From assembly GCF_000312665.1 (NCBI RefSeq), contig NZ_HF536772.1, positions 3,890,886 to 3,954,885 on the forward strand: 64,000 bases of DNA, read 5' to 3'. The translations under genes and the position numbers were made by a program. Under the pieces are notes generated by a model. The model was given only the letters and a program-made list of their open reading frames with translations, had not been told where the DNA came from and made no database searches. The DNA comes from Rhizobium mesoamericanum STM3625 (lineage in GTDB: Bacteria > Pseudomonadota > Alphaproteobacteria > Rhizobiales > Rhizobiaceae). Positions 18,176 through 26,408 of the stretch are shown in pieces (the stretch's first letter is position 1; each line of letters opens with the position of its first letter).

Positions 18176-18844
18176 ATGACCTATAGCCTTGGCTTCGATT
18201 GGCTTTGGGGCGGCGCGGGAGCGCTTGCATATGGCGCAGGAATGACGCTTTTGCTGATTGCCTGCACCACCGTCTTCGGGACGGTACTTAGTGTTTTTGG
18301 CGCTGCTGCGCGAAGAAGTCGGTTCGTCTGGTTGCGCCGGGCCGTTGGCATCTACGTTGAAGTGGTCCGCAACACACCGTTCCTGGTCCAGTTGTTCTTC
18401 ATCTTCTTTGGCCTCCCGAGTCTCGGAATCCATCTCAACCCCGTGACCGCAGCCATACTCGCCATGACACTGAACATGGCAGCTTACACGACTGAGGTGG
18501 TCGGCGCGGGGCTTGATGCTATCCCTAAAGGGCAAAGAGAAGCGGCGCTGGCGCTCGGGCTGAAACCCAGGCACGTATTTTTCAAAGTCGTTTTGCCCCA
18601 GGCGCTCAAGATTATCTTTCCGGCGCTGACAAGTCAGATTGTTATCATGATGCTGGAATCGGCCGTGGTCTCACAGATTTCCGTTCGAGAACTGGCGCAA
18701 GAGGCCGACCTGCTGCAAGCCCGTACGTTTCGTTCATTTGAGACCTATCTTGTCGTGACCATGATCTATCTTGCCATGTCCGCAAGCCTCAGGCGTTTGC
18801 TGATCGCTGGCGGTCGCCGTTATCTCGGAGCGGGAATATCATGA
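18176..18844 (+). CDS. amino acid ABC transporter permease (first)
   Basis: This 222-residue inner-membrane protein of the His/Glu/Gln/Arg/opine permease family has about five membrane helices. It carries YVEVVRNTPFLVQLFFIFFGLPSLGI (the RxTPxLxQLFxxFFGLP signature) and the EAA loop GLDAIPKGQREAALALGLKPRHVFFKVVLPQALKI that contacts the ATPase. It overlaps the next permease by four bases (ATGA at 18841), indicating translational coupling. Confidence 0.88.
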   Translation: MTYSLGFDWLWGGAGALAYGAGMTLLLIACTTVFGTVLSVFGAAARRSRFVWLRRAVGIYVEVVRNTPFLVQLFFIFFGLPSLGIHLNPVTAAILAMTLNMAAYTTEVVGAGLDAIPKGQREAALALGLKPRHVFFKVVLPQALKIIFPALTSQIVIMMLESAVVSQISVRELAQEADLLQARTFRSFETYLVVTMIYLAMSASLRRLLIAGGRRYLGAGIS

Positions 18845-19491
18845 TCGAGTTCACGTTCTGGGATATCGTGCGCAACCTTGCCTTCGCGACGCGTTGGACG
18901 ATCCTTTTGTCGATCGCCGCCTTTGTTGGTGGAGCGACGGTGGGCATCGCAATCCTCTTCGCTCGGATATCGAAGGCCTTTTGGCCGAGGCGTCTCGCGT
19001 CAGGTTACATCGCGCTGTTTCAGGGAACACCGCTCCTCATGCAGCTCTTCCTGATGTTTTTCGGGTTGCCGATGTTGGGGTTCCGGATTGAGCCATGGAC
19101 CGCAGCCGTTTGCGGCCTCACGCTCTATGCAAGTGCCTACCTGGCCGAGATTTGGCGGAGCGGCGTTGAGGCACTTCCGCGCGGACAATGGGACGCTGGC
19201 GCAAGTCTCGGTCTTCACCGTCTGCAGGAACTGCGGCTTATCATCCTACCGCAGGCGTTCCGGATAACCCGTGCGCCGACCGTCGGGTTTCTGGTGCAGC
19301 TGATCAAGAGCACCGCATTGACGTCAATTCTTGGCTTCGAGGAACTGATGAGGACGGCAAACGCGATAAACAATGCGACGTTCGAACCTTTCAAGGTTTA
19401 CGGCCTGGTCGCTGCAATCTTCTTTTTGCTGTGCTATCCGCTGACCGAGTATGCCCGCAAGCTTGAGAGAGACGCCCCGATTTCTCGATGA
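18841..19491 (+). CDS. amino acid ABC transporter permease (second)
   Basis: The 216-residue partner permease has the same signatures as the first (LFQGTPLLMQLFLMFFGLPMLGF and the EAA loop VEALPRGQWDAGASLGLHRLQELRLIILPQAFR). Together they would form the heterodimeric channel. The expected ATP-binding subunit gene does not follow. Instead a 97-codon unrecognised frame begins in the ATGA at 19488, and then the decayed folA fragment. The importer is therefore incomplete here unless it borrows an ATPase. Confidence 0.88.
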   Translation: MIEFTFWDIVRNLAFATRWTILLSIAAFVGGATVGIAILFARISKAFWPRRLASGYIALFQGTPLLMQLFLMFFGLPMLGFRIEPWTAAVCGLTLYASAYLAEIWRSGVEALPRGQWDAGASLGLHRLQELRLIILPQAFRITRAPTVGFLVQLIKSTALTSILGFEELMRTANAINNATFEPFKVYGLVAAIFFLLCYPLTEYARKLERDAPISR

Positions 19492-19781
19492 CTGCTTGTC
19501 GGAAACGACGATTGATCGGCTCAGTTGGAAGTCTGGAACCGCTGCCGAAATGGGCGTTTCCTTTGCTAGGACCACTAGATTCGGTCGAGATGTTTGGTGC
19601 ATTTCCTGCGCGGCTTCGTGGCCACAATTTCTACCTCGTGACGAGCGGGAACGGGTGGTCGCCATCTACCGTAATTCGTTTGAGGCCCTGCCTGGCGCAG
19701 AGGTTCTCTTCATCGCTGGAGGCGGATCCGGCGATGCTCCCCGGCCTGCCCGCCTTTGCAACCGTCATGGGCGGCGCCTAG
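19488..19781 (+). CDS. unrecognised 97-residue frame coupled to the permease, possibly a truncated gene
   Basis: It starts in the four-base ATGA overlap with the second permease, the spacing expected for a next operon gene. It encodes 97 residues (a central stretch reads FGAFPARLRGHNFYLVTSGN) ending at a TAG just 12 bp before the folA repeat copy. No Walker motif or other known domain is visible, so it is not the missing ATPase. It may be the 5' part of a gene cut when the cassette was inserted, or a chance frame; a competing frame over the same DNA is also open. Confidence 0.3.
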   Translation: MTACRKRRLIGSVGSLEPLPKWAFPLLGPLDSVEMFGAFPARLRGHNFYLVTSGNGWSPSTVIRLRPCLAQRFSSSLEADPAMLPGLPAFATVMGGA

Positions 19782-19793
19782 TTTTTCCTACCT

Positions 19794-20023
19794 GGCGGGC
19801 AGATCTATGCGCAGGCCGTCAAGGTAGCCGACCGGCTGTGCGTGACGCATGTCGAAATATTCCTCGAAGGGATACGTCGTTTCCTGCGATTGACACAGCG
19901 ATCTGGAAGGTGATGGAGACGAGCGATGTGTCGGCCGGCAACAAGGATAGCTACCCCACAAATTCGTAGTCTATGATCGGCGCTGAGCGCTGAAAACCAA
20001 CTATTTTCCAATAAATATCGCCA
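19794..20023 (+). pseudogene. folA 3' fragment (direct repeat copy 2)
   Basis: This 230-bp copy of 14102-14333 begins in the codon for Gly108 of DHFR. It has two one-base deletions that destroy the frame, and about ten substitutions; the stop region and 37 bp of downstream flank are retained. It has no start codon and cannot be functional. It lies directly upstream of hflK, where the native folA end would be expected, so it marks the right border of the inserted cassette. Confidence 0.92.
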
Positions 20024-20139
20024 AGTTCCTAATGCTGCGTTGAAAGCAGATGCGGCGATACCTATAACGGTCACGATCGCCGACATCTGCCGCCCCCGTG
20101 GGTTCGGCGATCGGGAGTTCAACGAATAACGAGGTTTTG

Positions 20140-21225
20140 ATGCCCTGGAGCAATCAGAATGGCGGCGGCGGCCCATGGGGCGGCGGCGGTAACAATCAGG
20201 GACCATGGGGGCAAGGGCCCAATCGCCCGCGCGGCGGCGGTGGTAAGGGCGGCCCACCCGATCTGGAAGACATTATCCGGCGTGGCCAGGATCAACTTCG
20301 CAACATTGTACCCGGTGGGTTCAACGGCGGGGTTGTCGCTCTTGTCGGTATGATCCTGGTGGTGTTCTGGCTCTTCCAGTGCATCTATATCGTCCAGCCG
20401 GACGAGCGCGGCGTGGAACTGCGCTTTGGAAATCCGAAGGAAGAGATTTCAGCGCCCGGGCTGCATTTCCACCTATGGCCGATGGAAACCGTCGAAATCG
20501 TCAAGGTGACGATGCAGCAGCAGAACATCGGGGCGGCATCGACGTCCAGTTCGTCCTCGAGCGGGTTAATGCTGTCTGGCGACCAGAATATCCTGAACGT
20601 CCAGTTCTCCGTCTTTTTCACTGTTAGCGATCCAAAGGCGTATCTGTTCAACGTCGAGAATCCGGCCGAGACACTGCAACAGGTCGCCGAAAGCGCTATG
20701 CGCGAGGTTGTCGGCCGCCGCCCGGCCCAGGACGCGTTCCGTGACAATCGTCAGCCGATCGAGACCGAGGTTGCCAACATCGTGCAGGGAACCATGGATC
20801 GCTATAGGGCCGGCATCTCCATTGGCGCGGTAACAATCCAGGACGTGGCGCCGCCGCGTGAAGTTGCCGATGCCTTTGAAGAAGTGCAGCGGGCCGACCA
20901 GGACAAGCAGCGCCTCGTCGAGGAAGCCAACCAATACGCCAACCAGAAGCTCGGTCAGGCGCGTGGTGACGCCGCCCAGATTCGCGAAGCCGCCGCGGCG
21001 TATAAGAACCGCGTCGTCAAGGAAGCCGAGGGCGAGGCCCAGCGGTTTGCGTCCATCCACGAACAATACGCCAAGGCGCCCGACGTCACCCGCACGCGTC
21101 TTTTCCTCGAAACGATGGAACAGGTGCTCAAGAATTCCAAGAAAGTCGTGATCGATGAGAAGCAGGGGGTTGTTCCTTACCTGCCGCTCAACGAGATCGG
21201 CAAACAGGCACAGCAGGGAGGTTGA
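20140..21225 (+). CDS. hflK: FtsH protease modulator HflK
   Basis: The 361-residue protein starts MPWSNQNGGGGPWGGGG with GAGG upstream. The glycine-rich cytoplasmic N-terminus (residues 1-50) is typical of HflK. One membrane helix (GVVALVGMILVVFWLFQCIYIV) and an SPFH/Band-7 domain (PDERGVELRFGNPKEE to about residue 260) follow, then an Ala/Glu-rich coiled coil (DKQRLVEEANQYANQKLGQARGDA). HflK and HflC form the periplasmic cage around the FtsH protease and modulate its activity. hflC follows three bases after the stop. Confidence 0.95.
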   Translation: MPWSNQNGGGGPWGGGGNNQGPWGQGPNRPRGGGGKGGPPDLEDIIRRGQDQLRNIVPGGFNGGVVALVGMILVVFWLFQCIYIVQPDERGVELRFGNPKEEISAPGLHFHLWPMETVEIVKVTMQQQNIGAASTSSSSSSGLMLSGDQNILNVQFSVFFTVSDPKAYLFNVENPAETLQQVAESAMREVVGRRPAQDAFRDNRQPIETEVANIVQGTMDRYRAGISIGAVTIQDVAPPREVADAFEEVQRADQDKQRLVEEANQYANQKLGQARGDAAQIREAAAAYKNRVVKEAEGEAQRFASIHEQYAKAPDVTRTRLFLETMEQVLKNSKKVVIDEKQGVVPYLPLNEIGKQAQQGG

Positions 21226-21228
21226 GCC

Positions 21229-22158
21229 ATGACATCGAATAGGCTTCCGCTCATCCTCGGCCTCCTCGCCATCGTCCTGATTGCGCTCTACTCTTCGGTC
21301 TTCGTTGTGAACGCGCGCGAGCAGGCAATCGTCGTACGCTTCGGTCAGATCCAGTCGGTAAAGACCGAGCCTGGCATCTATTTCAAGCTGCCATTTGCCT
21401 TCATTGATGCCGACCGCGTCCAGATCGTCGAAAGGCGTGCCCTTCGCTTCGATCTCGACAACATTCGCGTCCAGGTCCGCGGTGGCGCGACTTTCGATGT
21501 CGACGCTTTCGTGGTCTATGACATCAGGGACGTGCGCAGGTTCCGCGAAACCGTATCTGGCGATCGCGAGGCAGCGGAAGCGCGCCTGCGCACGCAGCTC
21601 GATTCTTCGCTTCGCCGTGTCTACGGTCTGCGCGACTTCGATGCCGCGCTGTCGGAAGAGCGCGTGGCAATGATGCTCGAGGTTCGTGACGACCTGCATC
21701 GCGATGCCGAAGAGCTTGGTCTCAACATTCAGGACGTCCGTATTCGTCGTACGGATCTGACGCGCGAAGTTGCGCCGAAGACCTATGACCGCATGCGTGC
21801 CGAGCGTCTTGCCGAAGCTGAACTCCTGCGCGCGCAGGGTACTGAAGAAGGCCAGCGCCGCCGGGCGATCGCAGACAGGCAGGTGGTCGAGATCACCGCC
21901 GAGGCGCAACGCGATTCCGAAGTCTTGCGCGGGCAGGGCGACGCCGAGCGGAACCGGTTGTTTGCGGATGCCTTCAGCAAGGATCCCGCATTCTTCGAGT
22001 TTTATCGCTCGATGGCCGCCTATTCGACGGCTCTGACATCGCAGGACACGACGCTGGTAATTTCGCCAAACTCGCAATTCTTCCGTTTCTTCAACGACGC
22101 GAGCGGCGCGCCCCGAAACGCATCGACACCGGCGATGCCCACTGCGCCGACAAACTGA
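21229..22158 (+). CDS. hflC: protease modulator HflC
   Basis: The 309-residue protein has an N-terminal membrane anchor (LPLILGLLAIVLIALYSSVFVV) and an SPFH domain (NAREQAIVVRFGQIQSV, PGIYFKLPFAFIDADRVQIVERR, then FDVDAFVVYDIRDVRRF). A helical region with the HflC-type RIRRTDL segment and AEAELLRAQGTEEGQRRRAIADRQ follows. It forms the HflKC complex with the upstream gene product. A rho-independent terminator lies 30 bp after the stop, so hflK-hflC make a two-gene unit. Confidence 0.95.
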   Translation: MTSNRLPLILGLLAIVLIALYSSVFVVNAREQAIVVRFGQIQSVKTEPGIYFKLPFAFIDADRVQIVERRALRFDLDNIRVQVRGGATFDVDAFVVYDIRDVRRFRETVSGDREAAEARLRTQLDSSLRRVYGLRDFDAALSEERVAMMLEVRDDLHRDAEELGLNIQDVRIRRTDLTREVAPKTYDRMRAERLAEAELLRAQGTEEGQRRRAIADRQVVEITAEAQRDSEVLRGQGDAERNRLFADAFSKDPAFFEFYRSMAAYSTALTSQDTTLVISPNSQFFRFFNDASGAPRNASTPAMPTAPTN

Positions 22159-22187
22159 TCGACGCATCGGGACCTGCAGAAACACCG

Positions 22188-22213
22188 AAGGGTCGGCAGC
22201 TTTGCCGACCCTT
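22188..22213 (+). terminator. terminator after hflC
   Basis: AAGGGTCGGCA pairs with TGCCGACCCTT around a short loop and is followed by a weak T-rich stretch (TTATG). It separates the hflKC unit from the Do protease gene. Confidence 0.7.
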
Positions 22214-22335
22214 TATGCGCTGCGGTGAGACAGCGGATAGATTGAGCGGGATTTCGCGAAAAGGTGATTTCACCCTCCATCATTCCGCCTTATGCTGGTG
22301 CACAGAGTGCGTTTTATTTGAAATGAGGATGCTTG

Positions 22336-23931
22336 ATGGCCCCGACGACCCGCCCGACCTTCAGACGATCGCTCGCTCTCCTGGCCGGCGCCGCACTTCT
22401 GGCTAACACTGGTTTCACCGGCCTAGTCCACGCGCAGGGTACGCCACCGATGAACGGGCCGGCATCCGTTGCCGATCTCGCCCAAGGGCTTCTCAATGCG
22501 GTCGTGAACATTTCCACGTCACAGAATGTCAAGGACGACGAAGGCGTTGGCCCGGCGCCGCGCGCGCCCGACGGTTCGCCCTTCCAGGAGTTCTTCAACG
22601 ACTTTTTCAATAAGCAGAAGGGCAACAAGGGGGGCAACCACAACGTCAACTCGTTGGGTTCCGGCTTCGTCATCGATCCGCAAGGCTATATCGTCACCAA
22701 CAATCACGTGATCGAAGGCGCCGACGATATCGAAGTCAACTTCGCCGACGGCACAAAGCTGAAGGCGAAGCTGATCGGGACCGATACGAAGACCGACCTT
22801 TCGGTGCTCAAGGTCGAGCCGAAGGCGCCGCTGACGGCTGTGAAATTCGGCGATTCCAGCGTGATGCGCATCGGCGACTGGGTCATGGCGATCGGCAATC
22901 CGTTCGGCTTCGGCGGGTCGGTGACCGTCGGCATCATTTCCGGACGCGGGCGCAACATCAACGCCGGACCTTACGACAACTTCATCCAGACGGATGCAGC
23001 CATCAACAAGGGCAATTCCGGTGGTCCGCTCTTCAACATGAAGGGCGAGGTCATCGGTATCAACACGGCGATCATTTCGCCGAGTGGCGGGTCGATCGGT
23101 ATCGGTTTCTCGGTGCCGTCCGAGTTGGCTGCGGGCGTCGTCGAGCAGCTGCGCGAGTTTGGCGAGACACGCCGCGGCTGGCTTGGCGTACGCATCCAGC
23201 CAGTGACTGACGATATTGCAGATAGCCTCGGCCTTTCCAGCGCCAAGGGTGCACTTGTGGCAGGCGTCATCAAGGGTGGGCCGGTCGATGACGGCTCGAT
23301 CAAGGCCGGCGATGTCATCCTGAAATTCGACGGCAAGCCGGTCAACGAGATGCGTGATTTACCGCGGGTGGTGGCTGAGAGCCCGGTGGGAAAGGAAGTC
23401 GACGTCGTCGTTCTTCGCGATGGCAAGGAGCAGACCGTGAAGGTAAAGCTCGGCCGCCTCGAAGACAGCGATCAGGCTGCTTCGAACGATGCCGAAACCA
23501 ACAACAAGGGCGGCGTCATCAATCCGGATCCTGACGAGAACCAGGATATGGACGAGCCGGATGACCAGCAGAGCCAGCCAATGCCGGATGGCAAGGGTAA
23601 GTCTGATCAGGCGACACCCGATGCGGCCAATCCGAAGAACGTGCTCGGCCTATCGCTTTCGGTGCTGAGCGCCGAGACGCGCAAGACCTTCGGTATTGCC
23701 GAGAGCGTCGACGGTGTGCTCGTTGCCGAGGTTGCGCCCGGGTCTCTGGCAGCGGAGAAGGGGTTGAAGCCCGGTGACGTAATCGTCGAGGTGGCGCAGG
23801 AATTCATGCGCTCGCCAGAGGCGGTTGCTGCTAAGGTGCAGTCACTGAAGCAGGAGGGCCGGCGCAATGCCCAGATGATGATCGCATCGGCGAATGGTGA
23901 CCTGCGCTTCGTGGCGGTGCCAATGGAATAG
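22336..23931 (+). CDS. degP: Do family periplasmic serine protease (DegP/HtrA type)
   Basis: The 531-residue protein has a signal peptide (RRSLALLAGAALLANTGFTGLVHAQ). A trypsin-like domain carries the complete triad: His124 in TNNHV, Asp154 in TKTDLSVLKV, Ser228 in GNSGGPL. Two PDZ domains follow (about 290-380 and 440-530). The PDZ domains are separated by a long acidic, low-complexity linker (PDENQDMDEPDDQQSQP, about 395-430). It degrades or chaperones misfolded envelope proteins. The ATG at 22336 is preferred to the TTG just before it. It follows hflKC in the usual alpha-proteobacterial order but is separated by a terminator. Confidence 0.95.
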   Translation: MAPTTRPTFRRSLALLAGAALLANTGFTGLVHAQGTPPMNGPASVADLAQGLLNAVVNISTSQNVKDDEGVGPAPRAPDGSPFQEFFNDFFNKQKGNKGGNHNVNSLGSGFVIDPQGYIVTNNHVIEGADDIEVNFADGTKLKAKLIGTDTKTDLSVLKVEPKAPLTAVKFGDSSVMRIGDWVMAIGNPFGFGGSVTVGIISGRGRNINAGPYDNFIQTDAAINKGNSGGPLFNMKGEVIGINTAIISPSGGSIGIGFSVPSELAAGVVEQLREFGETRRGWLGVRIQPVTDDIADSLGLSSAKGALVAGVIKGGPVDDGSIKAGDVILKFDGKPVNEMRDLPRVVAESPVGKEVDVVVLRDGKEQTVKVKLGRLEDSDQAASNDAETNNKGGVINPDPDENQDMDEPDDQQSQPMPDGKGKSDQATPDAANPKNVLGLSLSVLSAETRKTFGIAESVDGVLVAEVAPGSLAAEKGLKPGDVIVEVAQEFMRSPEAVAAKVQSLKQEGRRNAQMMIASANGDLRFVAVPME

Positions 23932-24048
23932 CGAGGCGAGGCCTCGTTCATCCATGTATGAACTTTTGAAGGTTTTCCAATCTCCGTGTCAACGACGATG
24001 GCAGACGGATGACATTCCTGATGCCGCTGTCGCGCATGAATATCGACG

Positions 24049-24615
24049 TCAGCCGCCTGTTCGCATCCACTGCTGACGGCTGATCGCATAGAGAACGTGT
24101 CGCTTCAGATGCGGATGGGTGTCGGGTACCCGGGGGTGGTCGAAGTCCCGATCCGGTTGAGGATCCAGGCCCAGTCGGCGCATGACGGCGGTGGAACGAT
24201 GATTGTCGGCCACTGCGAAAGAGACGATCTCGGGAGAATTGAACTGTGTGAAGCCATGGCGAAGTGCTGCCGCTCCCGCTTCCGTTGCATATCCCTTGCC
24301 CCAGTGCCGCTTCGCCAAACGCCAGCCGACCTCGATTGTGCCTGTAGGGAGGAACGGTTCGAGATCCGGTTTCCAGAGGCCGCAAAAGCCGATCGGCTCA
24401 TCGGTTTCCTTCAGGGCTACGGCGTAGAAGCCAAGCCCTGTAGTAGCAATAGCATCGCGAATAGTGTCCAGCATCGAATCCGCTTCAACGCGGCTGCGAC
24501 GAAAGGCGAAGAATTCCATCACGTCAGGATCGGAATTGATCTCGTGGAAGAGCGACCGATCCTCTTCGGTCCAATTGCGCAAAACCAGGCGATCGGTTGT
24601 TAAGATCACGGTCAT
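24049..24615 (-). CDS. GNAT family N-acetyltransferase (RimJ/RimL type)
   Basis: The 188-residue protein starts with TTDRLVLRNWTEEDRSLFHEINSDPDVMEFF, the RimJ/RimL-like opening. The acetyl-CoA binding motif appears around VGWRLAKRHWGKGYATEAGAAALRHGF, then FAVADNHRSTAVMRRLGL. Members acetylate amino groups of small molecules or protein N-termini; the substrate here is unknown. Its start overlaps the serB stop by four bases (ATGA at 24612-24615), so it is translationally coupled to serB. Confidence 0.85.
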   Translation of the reverse strand: MTVILTTDRLVLRNWTEEDRSLFHEINSDPDVMEFFAFRRSRVEADSMLDTIRDAIATTGLGFYAVALKETDEPIGFCGLWKPDLEPFLPTGTIEVGWRLAKRHWGKGYATEAGAAALRHGFTQFNSPEIVSFAVADNHRSTAVMRRLGLDPQPDRDFDHPRVPDTHPHLKRHVLYAISRQQWMRTGG

Positions 24616-25502
24616 GGCGTTACGAAGTCGCTTTTGCGGTAGCCTTGGATATAGAGCAAGGCGCTAAGGTCGCCGTAATTGACCTGTATCTTCGCCTGCG
24701 CTGCGACTGTCGGTTTTGCGTGCAGTGCGACACCAGATCCCGCCAGCTGAAGCATACCGAGATCATTCGCGCCGTCGCCGACGGCCATGGCGTCCTCAGG
24801 TGAGATACCCAGCTTTGCTGAGATGTCGTTCAACGCATCGACCTTGGCTTGTTTGCCGAGGATAGGTTCAGCGACAAATCCGGTGAGAACGCCGTTGTCT
24901 TCCAGAAGAACATTCGCCCGGTTTTCGTCGAAGCCGAGCGTCTTTGCGATTGGGCTGGTGAAGACGGTGAAGCCGCCTGAGACCAGTGCCGTATAGTGTC
25001 CCTTGGATTTCATGGTGGCAATCAATTCCGGGCCGCCTGGCGTCAGCGTGATGCGCCTCGAAATGACCTCGTCGACGACGGAGATCGGCAGCCCCTTCAA
25101 GAGCGAGACGCGTTCACGAAGTGCCGGCTCGAAGGCGACCTCTCCATTCATGGCCCGAGCGGTGATTGCGGCGACCTTTTCCTTCAGGCCGACTTCAGCG
25201 GCAAGTTCGTCGATGCATTCCTGGCCGATCATGGTGGAGTCCATATCGGCGATCAGAAGTCTCTTGCGGCGCATCTCGGCATCCTGGACGACAAGGTCGA
25301 TCGCAGCACTGCCGATGACGGCGAGAATGTTGGCGCGAGCAGCTTCCACGTCCGTGCCGTCCCGCAATGCGATATCGCAGGCTATTCCGTCAGCCAGCCA
25401 GTAGAGACCGGAAGCTGTCACCGCACCGGCTGCCTGTTCGGCAATCATAGGCGTGAGAACAGGATTTGACGGATTGGCAACAAGCGTGGCAACGAGGGCC
25501 AT
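24612..25502 (-). CDS. serB: phosphoserine phosphatase
   Basis: The 296-residue protein has an N-terminal regulatory region (1-78). A HAD hydrolase domain follows: LLIADMDSTMIG (nucleophile Asp86 and Asp88), then KSKGHYTALVSGGFTVFTSPIAKTLGF (motif II Ser), GKQAKVDALN (motif III Lys) and AVGDGANDLGML (motif IV). It catalyses the last step of serine synthesis. Its ATG at 25502-25500 interlocks with the miaA start on the other strand, so the two genes begin on the same bases. The GNAT gene follows in the same transcript. Confidence 0.93.
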   Translation of the reverse strand: MALVATLVANPSNPVLTPMIAEQAAGAVTASGLYWLADGIACDIALRDGTDVEAARANILAVIGSAAIDLVVQDAEMRRKRLLIADMDSTMIGQECIDELAAEVGLKEKVAAITARAMNGEVAFEPALRERVSLLKGLPISVVDEVISRRITLTPGGPELIATMKSKGHYTALVSGGFTVFTSPIAKTLGFDENRANVLLEDNGVLTGFVAEPILGKQAKVDALNDISAKLGISPEDAMAVGDGANDLGMLQLAGSGVALHAKPTVAAQAKIQVNYGDLSALLYIQGYRKSDFVTP

Positions 25503-26394
25503 GATGGAAAACCTTCTGAGTGCATTGAACCCGATCCTGATAACCGGGCCGACCGCTAGCGGCAAGTCCGCGCTCGCCGTCGAATTGGCGAAAGAACACG
25601 ATGGCGTCGTCATCAACGCCGATAGTATGCAGGTCTACGACACGCTGCGCCTGTTGACCGCGCGGCCCTCGGACGAAGATATGCAGGGTGTACCCCATCA
25701 CCTGTACGGTCATGTTCCTGCCGGTCGCTCCTATTCGACAGGCGCATGGCTGCGTGAGGTCACGGACTTGCTGGAGCGCCTGCGTGCCGAGCGACGGAAG
25801 CCGATTTTTGTTGGCGGGACAGGCCTCTATTTCAAGGCGCTGACTGGTGGGCTTTCGGACATGCCTGCGATACCGCAGGAGGTGCGCAACAGCCTGCGCT
25901 CACGCCTGCAGGACGAGGGGCCTGAGGAACTCTATCGACGGCTTGAAGAGCGCGATCCTGCAGTTGCCCGCAGTCTCCGTCCGCAGGACGGGCAGCGGAT
26001 CGTAAGGGCGCTGGAGGTCATTGAAGCGACCGGCCGATCGATCTTCGATTTTCAGGCCCAAACGGGACCCTTGATCGTCGACCCTTCGACGGCTCGCAAG
26101 ATCGTCGTCGAACCGGAGCGATCAGTCCTCCATCGGCGGATCAACGGGCGGTTTGAAAAGATGCTGGAGCAGGGGGCCGAGGACGAGGTAAAGGCCCTGC
26201 TCTCGCTTTCGTTGTCGTCTGATATGCCGGTTATGAAGGCGATCGGCGTCTCGCAAATCGCAGCGATGCTGAGGGGCGAGCTCACCCGCGCCGAAGTTCT
26301 GGAGCGGGGCGCTGCAGCGACGCGACAATACGCAAAGCGGCAGATGACCTGGTTTCGCAACCAGATGGATGAAAGCTGGGAGCGTCTGGGATAG
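25501..26394 (+). CDS. miaA: tRNA dimethylallyltransferase
   Basis: The 297-residue protein has a P-loop at residues 16-23 (GPTASGKS), NADSMQVYDTLRLLTARP (dimethylallyl-PP/tRNA site), GHVPAGRSYSTGAW, the GGTGLYFKALTGGLSDMPA segment and the C-terminal TRQYAKRQMTWFRNQ. It prenylates A37 of tRNAs that read UNN codons. Two ATGs (25501 and 25504) follow the GAGGG; the second has the better spacing and would give 296 residues. It is divergent from serB with overlapping start codons. Confidence 0.94.
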   Translation: MMENLLSALNPILITGPTASGKSALAVELAKEHDGVVINADSMQVYDTLRLLTARPSDEDMQGVPHHLYGHVPAGRSYSTGAWLREVTDLLERLRAERRKPIFVGGTGLYFKALTGGLSDMPAIPQEVRNSLRSRLQDEGPEELYRRLEERDPAVARSLRPQDGQRIVRALEVIEATGRSIFDFQAQTGPLIVDPSTARKIVVEPERSVLHRRINGRFEKMLEQGAEDEVKALLSLSLSSDMPVMKAIGVSQIAAMLRGELTRAEVLERGAAATRQYAKRQMTWFRNQMDESWERLG

Positions 26395-26408
26395 GAAGTG
26401 GCGCGACG

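Noticed and set aside
19451..19969. 172-codon frame running into the folA fragment
   Set aside because: It is out of frame with DHFR for most of its length and lacks a ribosome site; it only appears long because both frameshifts of the fragment keep it open.
20566..22185. 539-codon open frame on the minus strand
   Set aside because: It lies entirely opposite hflK and hflC, which are unmistakable; its translation has no family similarity and is the usual antisense shadow in GC-rich DNA.
23932..23946. small CGAGGC/GCCTCG hairpin after degP
   Set aside because: Stem of six with no following T run; too weak to call a terminator.
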